From JAAZVM01 sp041642635 (GTDB taxonomy: Bacteria > Patescibacteriota > Gracilibacteria > BD1-5 > UBA6164): 40,301 bases of DNA. The position numbers were made by a program, and so were the translations under genes. Shown in pieces: positions 6,376-14,166 of the stretch. Location: the NCBI GenBank assembly GCA_041642635.1, contig JBEPWB010000003.1, positions 1-40,301 on the forward strand, written 5' to 3'. Every line of letters begins with the position of its first letter. Position 1 is the stretch's first letter. Under the pieces are notes generated by a model. It saw only the letters and a program-made list of their open reading frames with translations, made no database searches and was not told the DNA's origin.

Positions 6376-6853
6376 AGAACTTCTTATCGAGAATTTAAAA
6401 GATTTTCGATTTAACGAATCTATTTCCTTTTCTGATATTATTCAGATTTGGAAAAATATAGATACTAATTATAAAAGTTTTTCTATAACAGCTCAATTGA
6501 AAAGAATTTACATTGTTCCATATATGGTATTATTTTATACAAATGATACCATCATTGTAAATCCTTTTATTGAGATGTTTGAAGAATTAAAACGATTAGT
6601 AAAAGAGCGTAGACCTAATAAAAAGTTTGAAGATTTTTCCCCGAGACTTATTATTAATAAAAATCTTATCTTAATGGACTTGTTTCCAACAAGCATGTTA
6701 AGGTATAAACATCATTTTTATGTTTTAAGTCAAGAAAATGTTCTTTTAGATGATAAAAGTTTAGAAGAATTAGGAAAGCATCAAGAACTTGAACTAAGAA
6801 AATTAGGTACAACTAATTCAGATATTTCTTACACAACTTCGAAAAAGATATGA
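6350..6853 (+). CDS. hypothetical protein
   Basis: This encodes 167 residues from ATG 6350. A TTG-initiated frame from 6299 would add a short basic extension and lie deeper in the previous gene. The sequence has a hydrophobic core stretch (IYIVPYMVLFYTNDTIIVNPF, about residues 50-70), then a basic helix and a predicted helical C-terminus. There is no clear membrane helix or signal. It overlaps the next gene by 4 nt (ATGA). Not recognised. Confidence 0.65.
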   Translation: MVQKTKYSKELLIENLKDFRFNESISFSDIIQIWKNIDTNYKSFSITAQLKRIYIVPYMVLFYTNDTIIVNPFIEMFEELKRLVKERRPNKKFEDFSPRLIINKNLILMDLFPTSMLRYKHHFYVLSQENVLLDDKSLEELGKHQELELRKLGTTNSDISYTTSKKI

Positions 6854-7071
6854 TAGAAGATTTTATTTATTCATTTCTCTTATTATTAGGAGAAGAAGGA
6901 AAGATACATGATTTATCTGTAAAAGATAAGGTATTAAATGATCTTATCAATTCAGAAGAAGATTTTAACCATATCAAACTTAAATATGAAAAGTACGAAT
7001 GGTTATTTCCATTAAACAATCATATATCTTCTATAAATATTAAGACTGTTGAAATAGTTACATATTTGTAA
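6850..7071 (+). CDS. hypothetical small acidic protein
   Basis: This encodes 73 residues, the last gene of the 5279-7071 run, with a 4-nt ATGA overlap to its neighbour. It begins with a hydrophobic helix (FIYSFLLLLGEEG) and continues acidic. It is followed 12 nt later by a strong GC-rich hairpin that probably ends the transcript. Function unknown. Confidence 0.65.
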   Translation: MIEDFIYSFLLLLGEEGKIHDLSVKDKVLNDLINSEEDFNHIKLKYEKYEWLFPLNNHISSINIKTVEIVTYL

Positions 7072-7082
7072 GAGATTTAAAG

Positions 7083-7110
7083 TGCGGGGGGTTAGTTTTC
7101 CCCGCATTTA
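7083..7110 (+). terminator. GC-rich hairpin terminator
   Basis: TGCGGGG 7083-7089 pairs with CCCCGCA 7100-7106, followed by TTTA. It stands out in an AT-rich region and closes the 5279-7071 gene run. Confidence 0.75.
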
Positions 7111-7192
7111 CTATTAATGCTTTTAGAGATAAGACTAAACAGTTTTATCTATAGAAATAAATAATAATAATGTTTAACTAAAAATGATCAAA

Positions 7193-7753
7193 ATGAGAAA
7201 TTTTAAAATTCTAATGTTTCTTTTTGTTGCTGTACTAATTTCAGCACTGTTTACACAATGTAATTCAACTAGTAAAGAGAATAAAATCTCTGAACTTGCT
7301 GAAAAACAGAAGGTATTAACAGTATCTGAACACGTATTACAGCAAGAAATGAAGCATAATTCTGATGTTTTTACATACTCTGAGTGTGTGACAGCTAAAG
7401 ATAGCGCAGTGAAAGAAGCTGAATATCTGGTTCCTTTTTTTAATTATTTAGGGAATAGCGATATTATATATGAAGAATCCAAGTATTCTATATTATATGA
7501 TAATGTTAGAGACTCTGATATAAAAAAATCTAAAGAGCCTTTTATTCTTGTAATAGTTTTATTAATGTTTTTAAGTTCATTATTGTACATATTAAATAAT
7601 AAAGATAGAATATTAAAATCTGTCTTATTAGGAAGTATCTTAAGTATAGGAATCCTATTTACAATTTTAACTATGAAGAATTCTATGCTTCCAGATTCAG
7701 AAATAATTAAAAAAGAAGTTAATTACCAATATTTTGTAAATAATACTTCTTAA
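7193..7753 (+). CDS. hypothetical membrane protein, possible lipoprotein
   Basis: This encodes 186 residues from ATG 7193; an ATG at 7184 lies within ATGATCAAA, the upstream element. Residues 3-22 are a basic-hydrophobic signal followed by Cys23 (LFTQC). The Gln before the Cys is unusual for a lipobox, so lipidation is uncertain. A polar middle is followed by two strong hydrophobic segments near 120-136 and 145-162. It probably lies in the inner membrane with part of it outside. Membrane proteins in an accessory region could alter the host envelope or exclude other phages; nothing here shows which. Confidence 0.75.
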   Translation: MRNFKILMFLFVAVLISALFTQCNSTSKENKISELAEKQKVLTVSEHVLQQEMKHNSDVFTYSECVTAKDSAVKEAEYLVPFFNYLGNSDIIYEESKYSILYDNVRDSDIKKSKEPFILVIVLLMFLSSLLYILNNKDRILKSVLLGSILSIGILFTILTMKNSMLPDSEIIKKEVNYQYFVNNTS

Positions 7754-7818
7754 TACAATTAAAAAACAATACTTTAATCCTAAAATTATATCAAATTTTA
7801 ATATAAAAAATAAATACA

Positions 7819-8931
7819 ATGGATAATAGTGTTCAAATGACAGATGAAACCCCTATAGGGATATCTGATCTTATTCAACTTATTCGATACGAAAGAGAAG
7901 AAGCTCAAAGAAAACGCGAAATTGTCGTAAGAGCTGGAACTACTTTTGGATCTCAGCCTACTTCTACTGAAATTGAACGTGCAGGTCATGAACATGATAT
8001 GATGGCTGATGCATATGCAATAGTCTTACGTTCAATCACTTCCAGGAAATTAAAAAATTCTGCAGGAAGAGATGTAGCTGCCAAACTTAATCTGATAGAC
8101 GCTGAAGAACAGCCTATTCAAAAACCTTCTGAAAAAACGCCTGTACAACCTAAAATCAAAAGCCCTGCAGTTCAAAAAGAAGCAGATAAGATTATAGCTG
8201 TTTCAGAAATTGATGAATCTATTTATGAAGCTGCTACTAAATCTGAGAATGGAACTAATGATGAACATTGGGAAATAGCTCGGAATAAAGTAAGGCATTT
8301 TTATGCTGGTGATGACGATTTTCCTCTCAACGCTGATATTAAAAGAATTGATAATGAAATTCGAGCTATTGTTCGAAAAGTAAGAAATATCAAAAAGAAT
8401 GAGATGGAAGAAGAAATAGGTGTTGAAAGACATACTATTGATCCTGTTACAAGTCCTGAACAAATCCAGAAAATTCAATTTGTTAAAGATAAGAAATTTA
8501 ACATGGCAATTTTATTTGGTGACAATGAAGGTAAAACTGCTGAAGAAACTGAAGACCGTATTAAATTACTCGCTATTCATGAATTTACTAAAGGTAATCG
8601 TAAAATGGCTCTTCAAGTTTTAAAAGGGTATTACGAAAGTAAAAACTGGGACGATGTAAAAGCAGAAGAATTTCTATTTGCTCTTATGAATAAAGAACCT
8701 CATAAAGAACTGAATAAAGTTGTTTTTGGGATTTTGAAATTTCATAATGAGAAAAGTGGAGATGCTCGCAAAGGCATTAAAATGTGTCGTAATATTGTAG
8801 GAGCTTATTTGGGAATAAAATTTGTAAATAAACCACCCCAAAAAGAACTTACTAATGAGCAGTCGAATAACAATAAAACAATTGACAGATATGTCAACAG
8901 ACAATTAAAAGATCTTAATGAAAAATCTTAG
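7819..8931 (+). CDS. hypothetical abundant-type cytoplasmic protein
   Basis: This encodes 370 residues, not recognised. The N-terminal 95 residues are helical and charged (REEAQRKREIVV), residues 95-130 are a Pro/Lys/Gln-rich linker, and the rest is helical with an acidic and basic mix. The AWxxKxxAxxEFLFAL-type helices of 270-300 and the asparagine-rich tail are distinct blocks. Codon choice is visibly less AT-extreme (GCT, CGT, CCT, GAA) than in the neighbours, a pattern shared with 12494-13440 and 21771-22271, which suggests high expression. No signal or membrane segment. A virion-associated or nucleic-acid-binding role would fit but is not shown. Confidence 0.8.
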   Translation: MDNSVQMTDETPIGISDLIQLIRYEREEAQRKREIVVRAGTTFGSQPTSTEIERAGHEHDMMADAYAIVLRSITSRKLKNSAGRDVAAKLNLIDAEEQPIQKPSEKTPVQPKIKSPAVQKEADKIIAVSEIDESIYEAATKSENGTNDEHWEIARNKVRHFYAGDDDFPLNADIKRIDNEIRAIVRKVRNIKKNEMEEEIGVERHTIDPVTSPEQIQKIQFVKDKKFNMAILFGDNEGKTAEETEDRIKLLAIHEFTKGNRKMALQVLKGYYESKNWDDVKAEEFLFALMNKEPHKELNKVVFGILKFHNEKSGDARKGIKMCRNIVGAYLGIKFVNKPPQKELTNEQSNNNKTIDRYVNRQLKDLNEKS

Positions 8932-8933
8932 TG

Positions 8934-8982
8934 TTTAATGTGGTTGTCACATTATCACTTTGTGACAGATCAAAACATTAAA
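8934..8982 (+). promoter_or_regulatory. nested inverted repeat in the leader of the 8993 gene
   Basis: TTTAATGT 8934-8941 pairs with ACATTAAA 8975-8982, enclosing TGTCAC 8945-8950 with GTGACA 8962-8967. Both arms are perfect. There is no T run, so it is not an obvious terminator. It lies between the stop at 8931 and the ATG at 8993 that opens the acyl-CoA-synthetase-like operon, so it may be an operator or an RNA leader controlling it. Confidence 0.5.
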
Positions 8983-8992
8983 TAACACTAAT

Positions 8993-9268
8993 ATGAAAAC
9001 TTTAAGACCGTTAATAAACGAGATTTTTAGAATAAAACTATTAGAATTTAAAGAAACCCTCACTACAAAGGAGTTTATTTCTAAACAAATCTCTCTTGTA
9101 GATAATAAATTGAAATTATTAGCTTTTCTGGGGAGAAAACATGGTAATATACAAATTATTGTTGAAGGAGATGAGGAATTAGTTATATCGGTTTCAAAAC
9201 ATAGCTCAAAAAATGTTAGAATAGTTTTATTAAGTAGTTTCGAAAAGTTCAAATGGGATGAAACATGA
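8993..9268 (+). CDS. hypothetical small protein, coupled to the adenylate-enzyme-like gene
   Basis: This encodes 91 residues, overlapping the next gene by 4 nt (ATGA), which predicts joint function. Residues 35-53 (SLVDNKLKLLAFLGRKHGN) loosely resemble the segment around the carrier serine of acyl carrier proteins, but no serine sits in the expected D-S position and the C-terminal third does not fit the fold. I therefore regard the carrier-protein idea as weak. No other family is recognised. Confidence 0.65.
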   Translation: MKTLRPLINEIFRIKLLEFKETLTTKEFISKQISLVDNKLKLLAFLGRKHGNIQIIVEGDEELVISVSKHSSKNVRIVLLSSFEKFKWDET

Positions 9269-10917
9269 AAAATTTATTAGTTAATAGCATGTTTGATAAT
9301 TTCAGGAATTCTAATAATATAGAAATTCTTTGGAAAATTCAAAAAATAAAGAGCATTTCAAAAATTCTGAATTATTTAAAAGTTTCAGAACATGATGTAG
9401 TAGCTCTTATAAGTGACGATAAAGAATCTAAAACTTTATTTCAGATTGCTTGTATTTTAACAGGTAATAACTATGTCGTATTTGACAGATCAAATTTTGA
9501 TGCTTATACAGTTACAATGTTAAAAGTCAAAACTTTATTTATCGACATCTCTGAAAATTTAGCAGGATTACGAGCCTTTGATATATTTTCTGGATCTTTT
9601 ATTGAAAATCTAATAGATTTTAAAAGTTACAGACTGTATGCAAGTAAATACCTTGATTTTGAAACTATTCCTGAGTTACTTGGAGAAGTTCCAGAAATTA
9701 AGTATATAGATCGAGAATCTAATTGGGTAGGTGAATTTGAAGTATCAAATTTACAAGAAACCTTTTATAATGAGTGTGTTAAAGAACACAGTTTTGCAAT
9801 GGCATATGTAATTCATCCTGGAATCTCTACAATAACTTCTAAGATTTCTGTATTCAATACAGAAGCATTATTTACAGGAGCTTTGAAAGTGATTGATGAT
9901 TTATATAATACTATTGCAAATAAGAATATAATCAGTACTAAACAGGACAATTTACCTGTTTTAAATATTCAAATATTAGAAGATGTTGCTTTACCTTACA
10001 TCTTTTTAAATGGAGCTGTACTATCTTTATTTTCAAAAGGTAAATTTTCGTTCAAATTGGAAAAACATGGGTATAATACCCTTTTAATTTCCTCTGAAAA
10101 TCTTGAAAGACTTTTAGAAGCTATCATAGAAGAAAGTTCTTTTATGAGTTGGCTGAGTAAAGTGAAAGCTGTCTGGATATTATCTAAAGTATTGAAATAC
10201 AAGTTTTTAAATACGTCCAAAGACTTAAAACTTATCTTACTTTATGGTAAAACTTCTAAAAATCTTAGAAGATATATAAAGAATTTCAACTTGAAAGTTG
10301 TGTATATATATACAATGGTAGAAGTTGCAAGTTTTGTATCTTTTGAATTTTATGATAAATTTCCAGTCAAAACTCTTCCAACAGTAGGAGTATTACCGAA
10401 AAATGTAGTACTCAATTCTGGATTTAACAAAGACGGATTTTCAGAAATATTGATTAACACTGAAGACAAAATGATGACATATACTGATATTGAATTTACT
10501 GAGCTATGCTCGATGTCTGAAAAATACATCGGAATGCATGGAACTTTAGATATTGGTAAAAATGTTAACGGAAAATTGCAAGTTCAAGGAAAAGCCGATG
10601 CGATTTTTAAAAATGAAAACGGCTTAGTGATTCAACAAGAATTGATATATAGTATTGCTCTCAATAATTATTTCGTTAGAGATGTTCTACTTATAGCAGA
10701 TGATAACAAACTATATTTGTTAGTAGAATTAAAATTGGGATCTTTATTGTATGAAAACAAATCAATGTCTGAAGTTGAAAAAATATTAAACAGTAAAACT
10801 TTGAGTATTATCAATAAATCTATTGAAGAGTATTCAAAGATCGAAGCAATAAAAATTGTTCCAAGAGGATTTAAACGCAAGAAAGGTAAGATCAAATCAA
10901 GTGATTACCTTTTTTAA
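9265..10917 (+). CDS. ANL-superfamily (fatty-acyl-CoA synthetase-like) protein with degenerate active site
   Basis: This encodes 550 residues, near the family's usual 500-600. Segments match adenylate-forming enzymes in order: residues 44-75 (VVALISDD...ILTGNNYVVF) as the N-terminal fold; 181-193 (YVIHPGISTITSK) in place of the YTSGTTGxPK phosphate loop, keeping the Lys; 349-356 (YTMVEVAS) in place of YGMTExGP, keeping Glu353; 426-444 (HGTLDIG...VQGKAD) for the TGD and GR hinge motifs; and 530-548 ending GKIKSSDYL, matching the terminal GKxxR-L. The layout of the last 100 residues resembles Bacteroidota AMP-binding proteins as I remember them. Known members activate carboxylic acids with ATP. 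Several consensus residues are changed, so activity may be altered or lost. Acquisition from a host gene is likely. Confidence 0.6.
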   Translation: MKNLLVNSMFDNFRNSNNIEILWKIQKIKSISKILNYLKVSEHDVVALISDDKESKTLFQIACILTGNNYVVFDRSNFDAYTVTMLKVKTLFIDISENLAGLRAFDIFSGSFIENLIDFKSYRLYASKYLDFETIPELLGEVPEIKYIDRESNWVGEFEVSNLQETFYNECVKEHSFAMAYVIHPGISTITSKISVFNTEALFTGALKVIDDLYNTIANKNIISTKQDNLPVLNIQILEDVALPYIFLNGAVLSLFSKGKFSFKLEKHGYNTLLISSENLERLLEAIIEESSFMSWLSKVKAVWILSKVLKYKFLNTSKDLKLILLYGKTSKNLRRYIKNFNLKVVYIYTMVEVASFVSFEFYDKFPVKTLPTVGVLPKNVVLNSGFNKDGFSEILINTEDKMMTYTDIEFTELCSMSEKYIGMHGTLDIGKNVNGKLQVQGKADAIFKNENGLVIQQELIYSIALNNYFVRDVLLIADDNKLYLLVELKLGSLLYENKSMSEVEKILNSKTLSIINKSIEEYSKIEAIKIVPRGFKRKKGKIKSSDYLF

Positions 10918-10924
10918 TTTAGGT

Positions 10925-11765
10925 CCATAGTGGAGATCTCTAAGCGCCACTTTAATATAGCTGGGGGTATGTGTATTTATCTGATAGGTAGTCCTATCGA
11001 TCTATACAAAGGGTCAGTCATCAAAGGCATACCGACCAAAACAATACTGTTCTAACACCAATAACTTAATGACGAAACTTACTTAGACCGTTAACTAATA
11101 TATGTCAATATAAAATCTTAAATAGTGACAAATATAGATACGATATTAAATATTGATATTTTTATATTTATAGACTATTTAAATAATAAAACTTTATATT
11201 GATTGCTTACTAACAACTTAAGAATAGAAGTAGGATTAAACAAGACATACACAATTTTAATATGTAAATCTATAATTCTTTAATACTTAAAATCGTACGA
11301 TAGAAACAAATCGGTTATTTTTATATTAATAGATGTTTTAAAACGATCCTTTGAAGACGTGAGTACAACTATATTATATATAGAAAATAATAGCATATAA
11401 TGCTTTCGCTTAGTTTTCATTTTATTTACCTTCCAAAAGTAAATAAGCAGAAAAGTTTATAAGAGGTGTAAATCCCGCCATTTTATGAAAAAAGGGTTAT
11501 ACAAGGGGTAGGAAAAATCGATCTGCTCTCTACTAGAGGGAGATAGATGTAGTAATTTCAAATTCTATTGGTTGGTATAATTCATATATATTATAAGAAT
11601 TTCAAACGTATTATTAAAATTGAAATAGAGAAGTCATTTACCAAAGTAAATGCTAATCATAAAAAGTAAGAATAACCTTTAACAGGTAAAATTTCAAATC
11701 ATTTCAAATAGAAAGGGGACTTAGACATTTAACGAAAGTTATTATGTGTCCTCTTTCTTTTCTTT
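10925..11765 (+). ncRNA. very large structured noncoding RNA candidate L (about 840 nt)
   Basis: No credible gene lies in 10918-11786, yet helices run throughout: AGTGG 10929-10933 with CCACT 10947-10951; GGTATG 10966-10971 with CATACC 11028-11033 around TGTAT 10972-10976 with ATACA 11004-11008 and GATAGG 10983-10988 with CCTATC 10993-10998; TCAATATAAA 11105-11114 with TTTATATTGA 11193-11202 around TTAAATAGT 11118-11126 with ACTATTTAA 11174-11182; TTATTTAC 11422-11429 with GTAAATAA 11439-11446; CATTTAC 11635-11641 with GTAAATG 11646-11652. It ends with a terminator (11711-11757). Nested coaxial stems and a proper 3' terminator argue for one long folded transcript, in the size class of GOLLD. 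I cannot confirm membership of that class. Confidence 0.7.
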
Positions 11766-11769
11766 CATT
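11711..11769 (+). terminator. terminator of the large RNA candidate L
   Basis: GAAAGGGGAC 11711-11720 pairs with GTCCTCTTTC 11748-11757 (one G-U pair), extended by ACA/TGT inside, and is followed by TTTTCTTTCATTTTT. It lies 18 nt before the next start codon and gives the large noncoding region a defined 3' end. Confidence 0.75.
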
Positions 11770-11786
11770 TTTAAATCATAGAAATA

Positions 11787-12101
11787 ATGAAAAAATCAAT
11801 AGAATCTATAATTAAAACTCTAATAGTTTCTTTTATTGTATCAGAAATGATCTTAGATGATCAAAATGAAGAAGGAGACACAGTAATAGATAATGTAGTA
11901 GAAAATGAAGGGTCTAAACTTTATGAAGAAATTATAGATCTTTTCAAAGCTCAAATTGTAATGGTAACCTTAGTAGGAGATTCTTGCACTATAAATATTC
12001 CTAACAGATTAATTTATTCTGCTCATGATATTAAAATATTTATGGAAAATCCTTACAGAGCAACTCCTACTTACACACTGTTGGATATTATAGCATTGTA
12101 A
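11787..12101 (+). CDS. hypothetical protein
   Basis: This encodes 104 residues. A hydrophobic N-terminal helix (residues 8-22) is followed by an acidic stretch (DDQNEEGDTVIDNVVENEG) and a mixed C-terminal half. The helix is short for a membrane segment. It starts just after the terminator of RNA candidate L and is separated from the next gene by 4 nt, so it opens a new transcript. Not recognised. Confidence 0.7.
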   Translation: MKKSIESIIKTLIVSFIVSEMILDDQNEEGDTVIDNVVENEGSKLYEEIIDLFKAQIVMVTLVGDSCTINIPNRLIYSAHDIKIFMENPYRATPTYTLLDIIAL

Positions 12102-12105
12102 ACAA

Positions 12106-12501
12106 ATGAAAAATCTAATTATTGCATTTTTAAAATATTTTTATACTGAAAATAAAGAAATATACATAGTTAATTCTATTAAACAAGAAGAAGCTTATGC
12201 AGGAATTCAAATAGTGATATCTACATATTACTTCTATAAATTGTTTAGTGTTTCTGTAAGTAAAAGAATATTTTGGAAACCGTTCAAAAAAGTCATAAGT
12301 GATGAAGCTTTACCTAGCTTGTTAGAAAATAATAAAAAAGGTAAAGATCCTTATGTCAATGTGTGGTTCGAACTTGAAAAAGAATTGGTAAGATTTGATT
12401 TATATACTGTTAAAATAAACAGTAAGATTAAATTGAATTCCTCTTTGAACTACTATTTAGTTAACGTATTAAAAACTCATAAAAATGATCAAAATGAATA
12501 A
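12106..12501 (+). CDS. hypothetical basic protein
   Basis: This encodes 131 residues, rich in Tyr, Phe and Lys, with alternating hydrophobic stretches. No motif is recognised. It lies between tightly spaced genes and overlaps the next one by 8 nt (ATGAATAA at 12494-12501). Confidence 0.7.
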   Translation: MKNLIIAFLKYFYTENKEIYIVNSIKQEEAYAGIQIVISTYYFYKLFSVSVSKRIFWKPFKKVISDEALPSLLENNKKGKDPYVNVWFELEKELVRFDLYTVKINSKIKLNSSLNYYLVNVLKTHKNDQNE

Positions 12502-12901
12502 ATTTATGCCTATCGATGAACCACAAAGAATTTATGTGGGTCAAACACTGTTTGTAGTTACAGAAGGAAAAGTAACTAAAAAAGTAAACAGTTCCGTTCA
12601 ATCAGTTATTGGAAATGAAATCCATTATGCCGCAGTCGACTCTTTGAAAATTAAAAGTGTCGAAGCTTCAGAAAGTGAAGTAAGTCTTATTATTAATAAG
12701 GACAAAGAAAATATTCGTATTGCCACTTCTCCAGAGAAGCTTTCATCCGATGGTGATGGAGCTATCTTTGATACCGAAGAGAAAGCTAAAACTGTAGCTA
12801 AAAGTATCAACGCTGTAAATGTTGAGAAAGTTAGAGCTATGGAGTCAGAGCTTCAAGGAGCTAAAAGTTTTCTTATGGAATTAATAGAGAAAGGGGCATA
12901 A
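12494..12901 (+). CDS. hypothetical protein, probably highly expressed
   Basis: This encodes 135 residues from ATG 12494, preceded by GATCAAA; the upstream ATG at 12485 would only add that element. The N-terminal half is rich in beta-type alternation (YVGQTLFVVTEGKVTKKV), and the C-terminal third is one long helix (ALNVEKVRAMESELQGAKSF-like, with Ala and Glu). Codons are less AT-biased than in neighbours, as in the genes at 13021 and 7819. It ends 6 nt before structured element I. Not recognised. Confidence 0.75.
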   Translation: MNKFMPIDEPQRIYVGQTLFVVTEGKVTKKVNSSVQSVIGNEIHYAAVDSLKIKSVEASESEVSLIINKDKENIRIATSPEKLSSDGDGAIFDTEEKAKTVAKSINAVNVEKVRAMESELQGAKSFLMELIEKGA

Positions 12902-12906
12902 AATAT

Positions 12907-12992
12907 AATATAGGGGCAAAACGATCTTTATGGACCGGGCTGTTCTCTTGAATTATGTTCAAAGAAGGTGAACACACCCCTATATTTTTTTT
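12907..12992 (+). ncRNA. structured RNA element I with terminator-like end
   Basis: AATATAGGGG 12907-12916 pairs perfectly with CCCCTATATT 12977-12986, followed by six more T. About 60 nt are enclosed, including TGTTC and GAACA arms. The outer stem plus T run is a good intrinsic terminator; the large structured loop sets it apart and matches elements A, D, E and F. An in-frame ATG at 12955 inside it is not taken as a start. Confidence 0.65.
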
Positions 12993-13020
12993 ATTGTCAA
13001 ACTATTTATTCAAAATTATC

Positions 13021-13440
13021 ATGAGCAACGAAAAAAGTGAAAAAGTAAACGTTTTTGAAACAACAACTTCAAAAAAGTTGGATAAAATTTCAGAAGAATT
13101 TGACAAAAAAGTCAACTCTTCCAATTCTGGTACTAAAGTATATACCAGTCTACTCAATGAAAAAGTAGAAAACAAAGAAAAATGGATGATCGAAGTAGCT
13201 AAAAAAGCTTCAATTCGACATGAAGAACTCGTAAAAGAGTGTGAAGATGCCAGTAAAATTAAGCCTGATATCACAAGGTTTAATGAGCAAGGAGTACAAG
13301 CTTCTAGTTATTCAGAAGAAACTTGGAAGAAGAAAAATACTCCTTTTAAAAAACTGAAATCTTTAGCAGAACAGCTGGATGCTGCTCTCACTGAAGGCAC
13401 AATCCAAGAATTTGAAAAACTCGAAAAACTCATAAAATAA
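13021..13440 (+). CDS. hypothetical charged coiled-coil protein, probably highly expressed
   Basis: This encodes 139 residues from ATG 13021, 6 nt after TTCAAA (13009-13014). The ORF could extend to ATG 12955, but that lies in the terminator stem. Composition is Lys/Glu/Ser-rich and predominantly helical, with probable coiled coil at the C-terminus (QLDAALTEGTIQEFEKLEKL). Its less AT-biased codons suggest strong expression. Its stop and the next start overlap by one base (TAATG). Function unknown; scaffold-like or DNA-associated proteins can look like this. Confidence 0.75.
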   Translation: MSNEKSEKVNVFETTTSKKLDKISEEFDKKVNSSNSGTKVYTSLLNEKVENKEKWMIEVAKKASIRHEELVKECEDASKIKPDITRFNEQGVQASSYSEETWKKKNTPFKKLKSLAEQLDAALTEGTIQEFEKLEKLIK

Positions 13441-13892
13441 TGGGAATAGAAACCTCTTTATTTATTGAAATTATAGATAGTCATGCAAATCAAGTCTTAT
13501 TTTCCGAGAGGAAAGAAGAAATTAATGCAAAATTAATGCAGGCTATACAAGAAGGTCAAGACATCTTTAAACTTTTATCTGAATATAATTTTAAAGCTAA
13601 TTTACATATTAATGCTGAAAATAAACACAATGCTCCAAATAGCACGGGATGTGGTTGTGAATTATGTAAAAGAAGGCATAAATATGCCCAATTAAAATTA
13701 AATTTGCATAGAAGAACAAGAAGTTTTGAGAATTCTTTGAGTTACGGATTTCAAGATAACGCCACTGAAAAGAAATATATTGAAGTATTCAGTGAAGAGA
13801 AAGAGATGCAATTAAAAGAGATCGAAAAAGCAAAAACTCATTACTATTCTCTCAAAAGAAAAATGCAGTTAATGGGTATTGATTTTCTATAA
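13440..13892 (+). CDS. hypothetical protein with a cysteine cluster
   Basis: This encodes 150 residues. Residues 72-81 hold C-x-C-x-x-C followed by R-R-H (GCGCELCKRRH), a possible partial metal site (three Cys plus one His). The rest is helical, with a charged C-terminal coiled coil. Start overlaps the previous stop by one base, so the pair is coupled. It is followed by the structured region J. A small zinc-binding DNA or RNA interaction protein is possible, not shown. Confidence 0.7.
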   Translation: MGIETSLFIEIIDSHANQVLFSERKEEINAKLMQAIQEGQDIFKLLSEYNFKANLHINAENKHNAPNSTGCGCELCKRRHKYAQLKLNLHRRTRSFENSLSYGFQDNATEKKYIEVFSEEKEMQLKEIEKAKTHYYSLKRKMQLMGIDFL

Positions 13893-13901
13893 TACAAGAT
13901 A

Positions 13902-14085
13902 AGTAGTCGAAAATATACACCTGTAGGTCACTGTATCTAAAAAACATAGCTCGTTAAAAACGATGGAACCTATGTACTACTAAAACATACTTATATGGGA
14001 AAGAAACGATACAACCATTTTGTGAGACACATCATAAAAGTATGGGATCATGCGTTCAGAGAAAGGTTTACCAGGCTCTGTGAAG
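13902..14085 (+). ncRNA. structured RNA element J with three-way junction
   Basis: The 274-nt gap 13893-14166 has a clear junction. AGTAGT 13902-13907 and ACATAG 13944-13949 both pair with one continuous 3' strand, CTATGT 13970-13975 and ACTACT 13976-13981. TCGTT 13951-13955 with AACGA 13959-13963 is an inner hairpin, and ATACA/TGTAT forms the side arm between 13908 and 13943. Further on, CATACTT 13986-13992 pairs with AAGTATG 14038-14044 and CAGAG/CTCTG 14057-14080 forms a hairpin. Two helices stacking on one strand is typical of folded RNA. Function unknown. Confidence 0.6.
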
Positions 14086-14166
14086 TTGATCAGCCATTAT
14101 AGGCTTAGTATATAAATTCTTGTGCAATGTTCAATTATAAAAATAACGTTCAAATAACTTAAAATC

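Noticed and set aside
8993..9268. Acyl carrier protein identity for the partner of the acyl-synthetase-like gene
   Set aside because: The serine that carries phosphopantetheine is missing and the C-terminal third does not fit, so only a weak resemblance remains.
12955..13020. Upstream ATG for the 13021 gene
   Set aside because: It lies inside the loop of element I, and its codons cross the terminator stem and T run.
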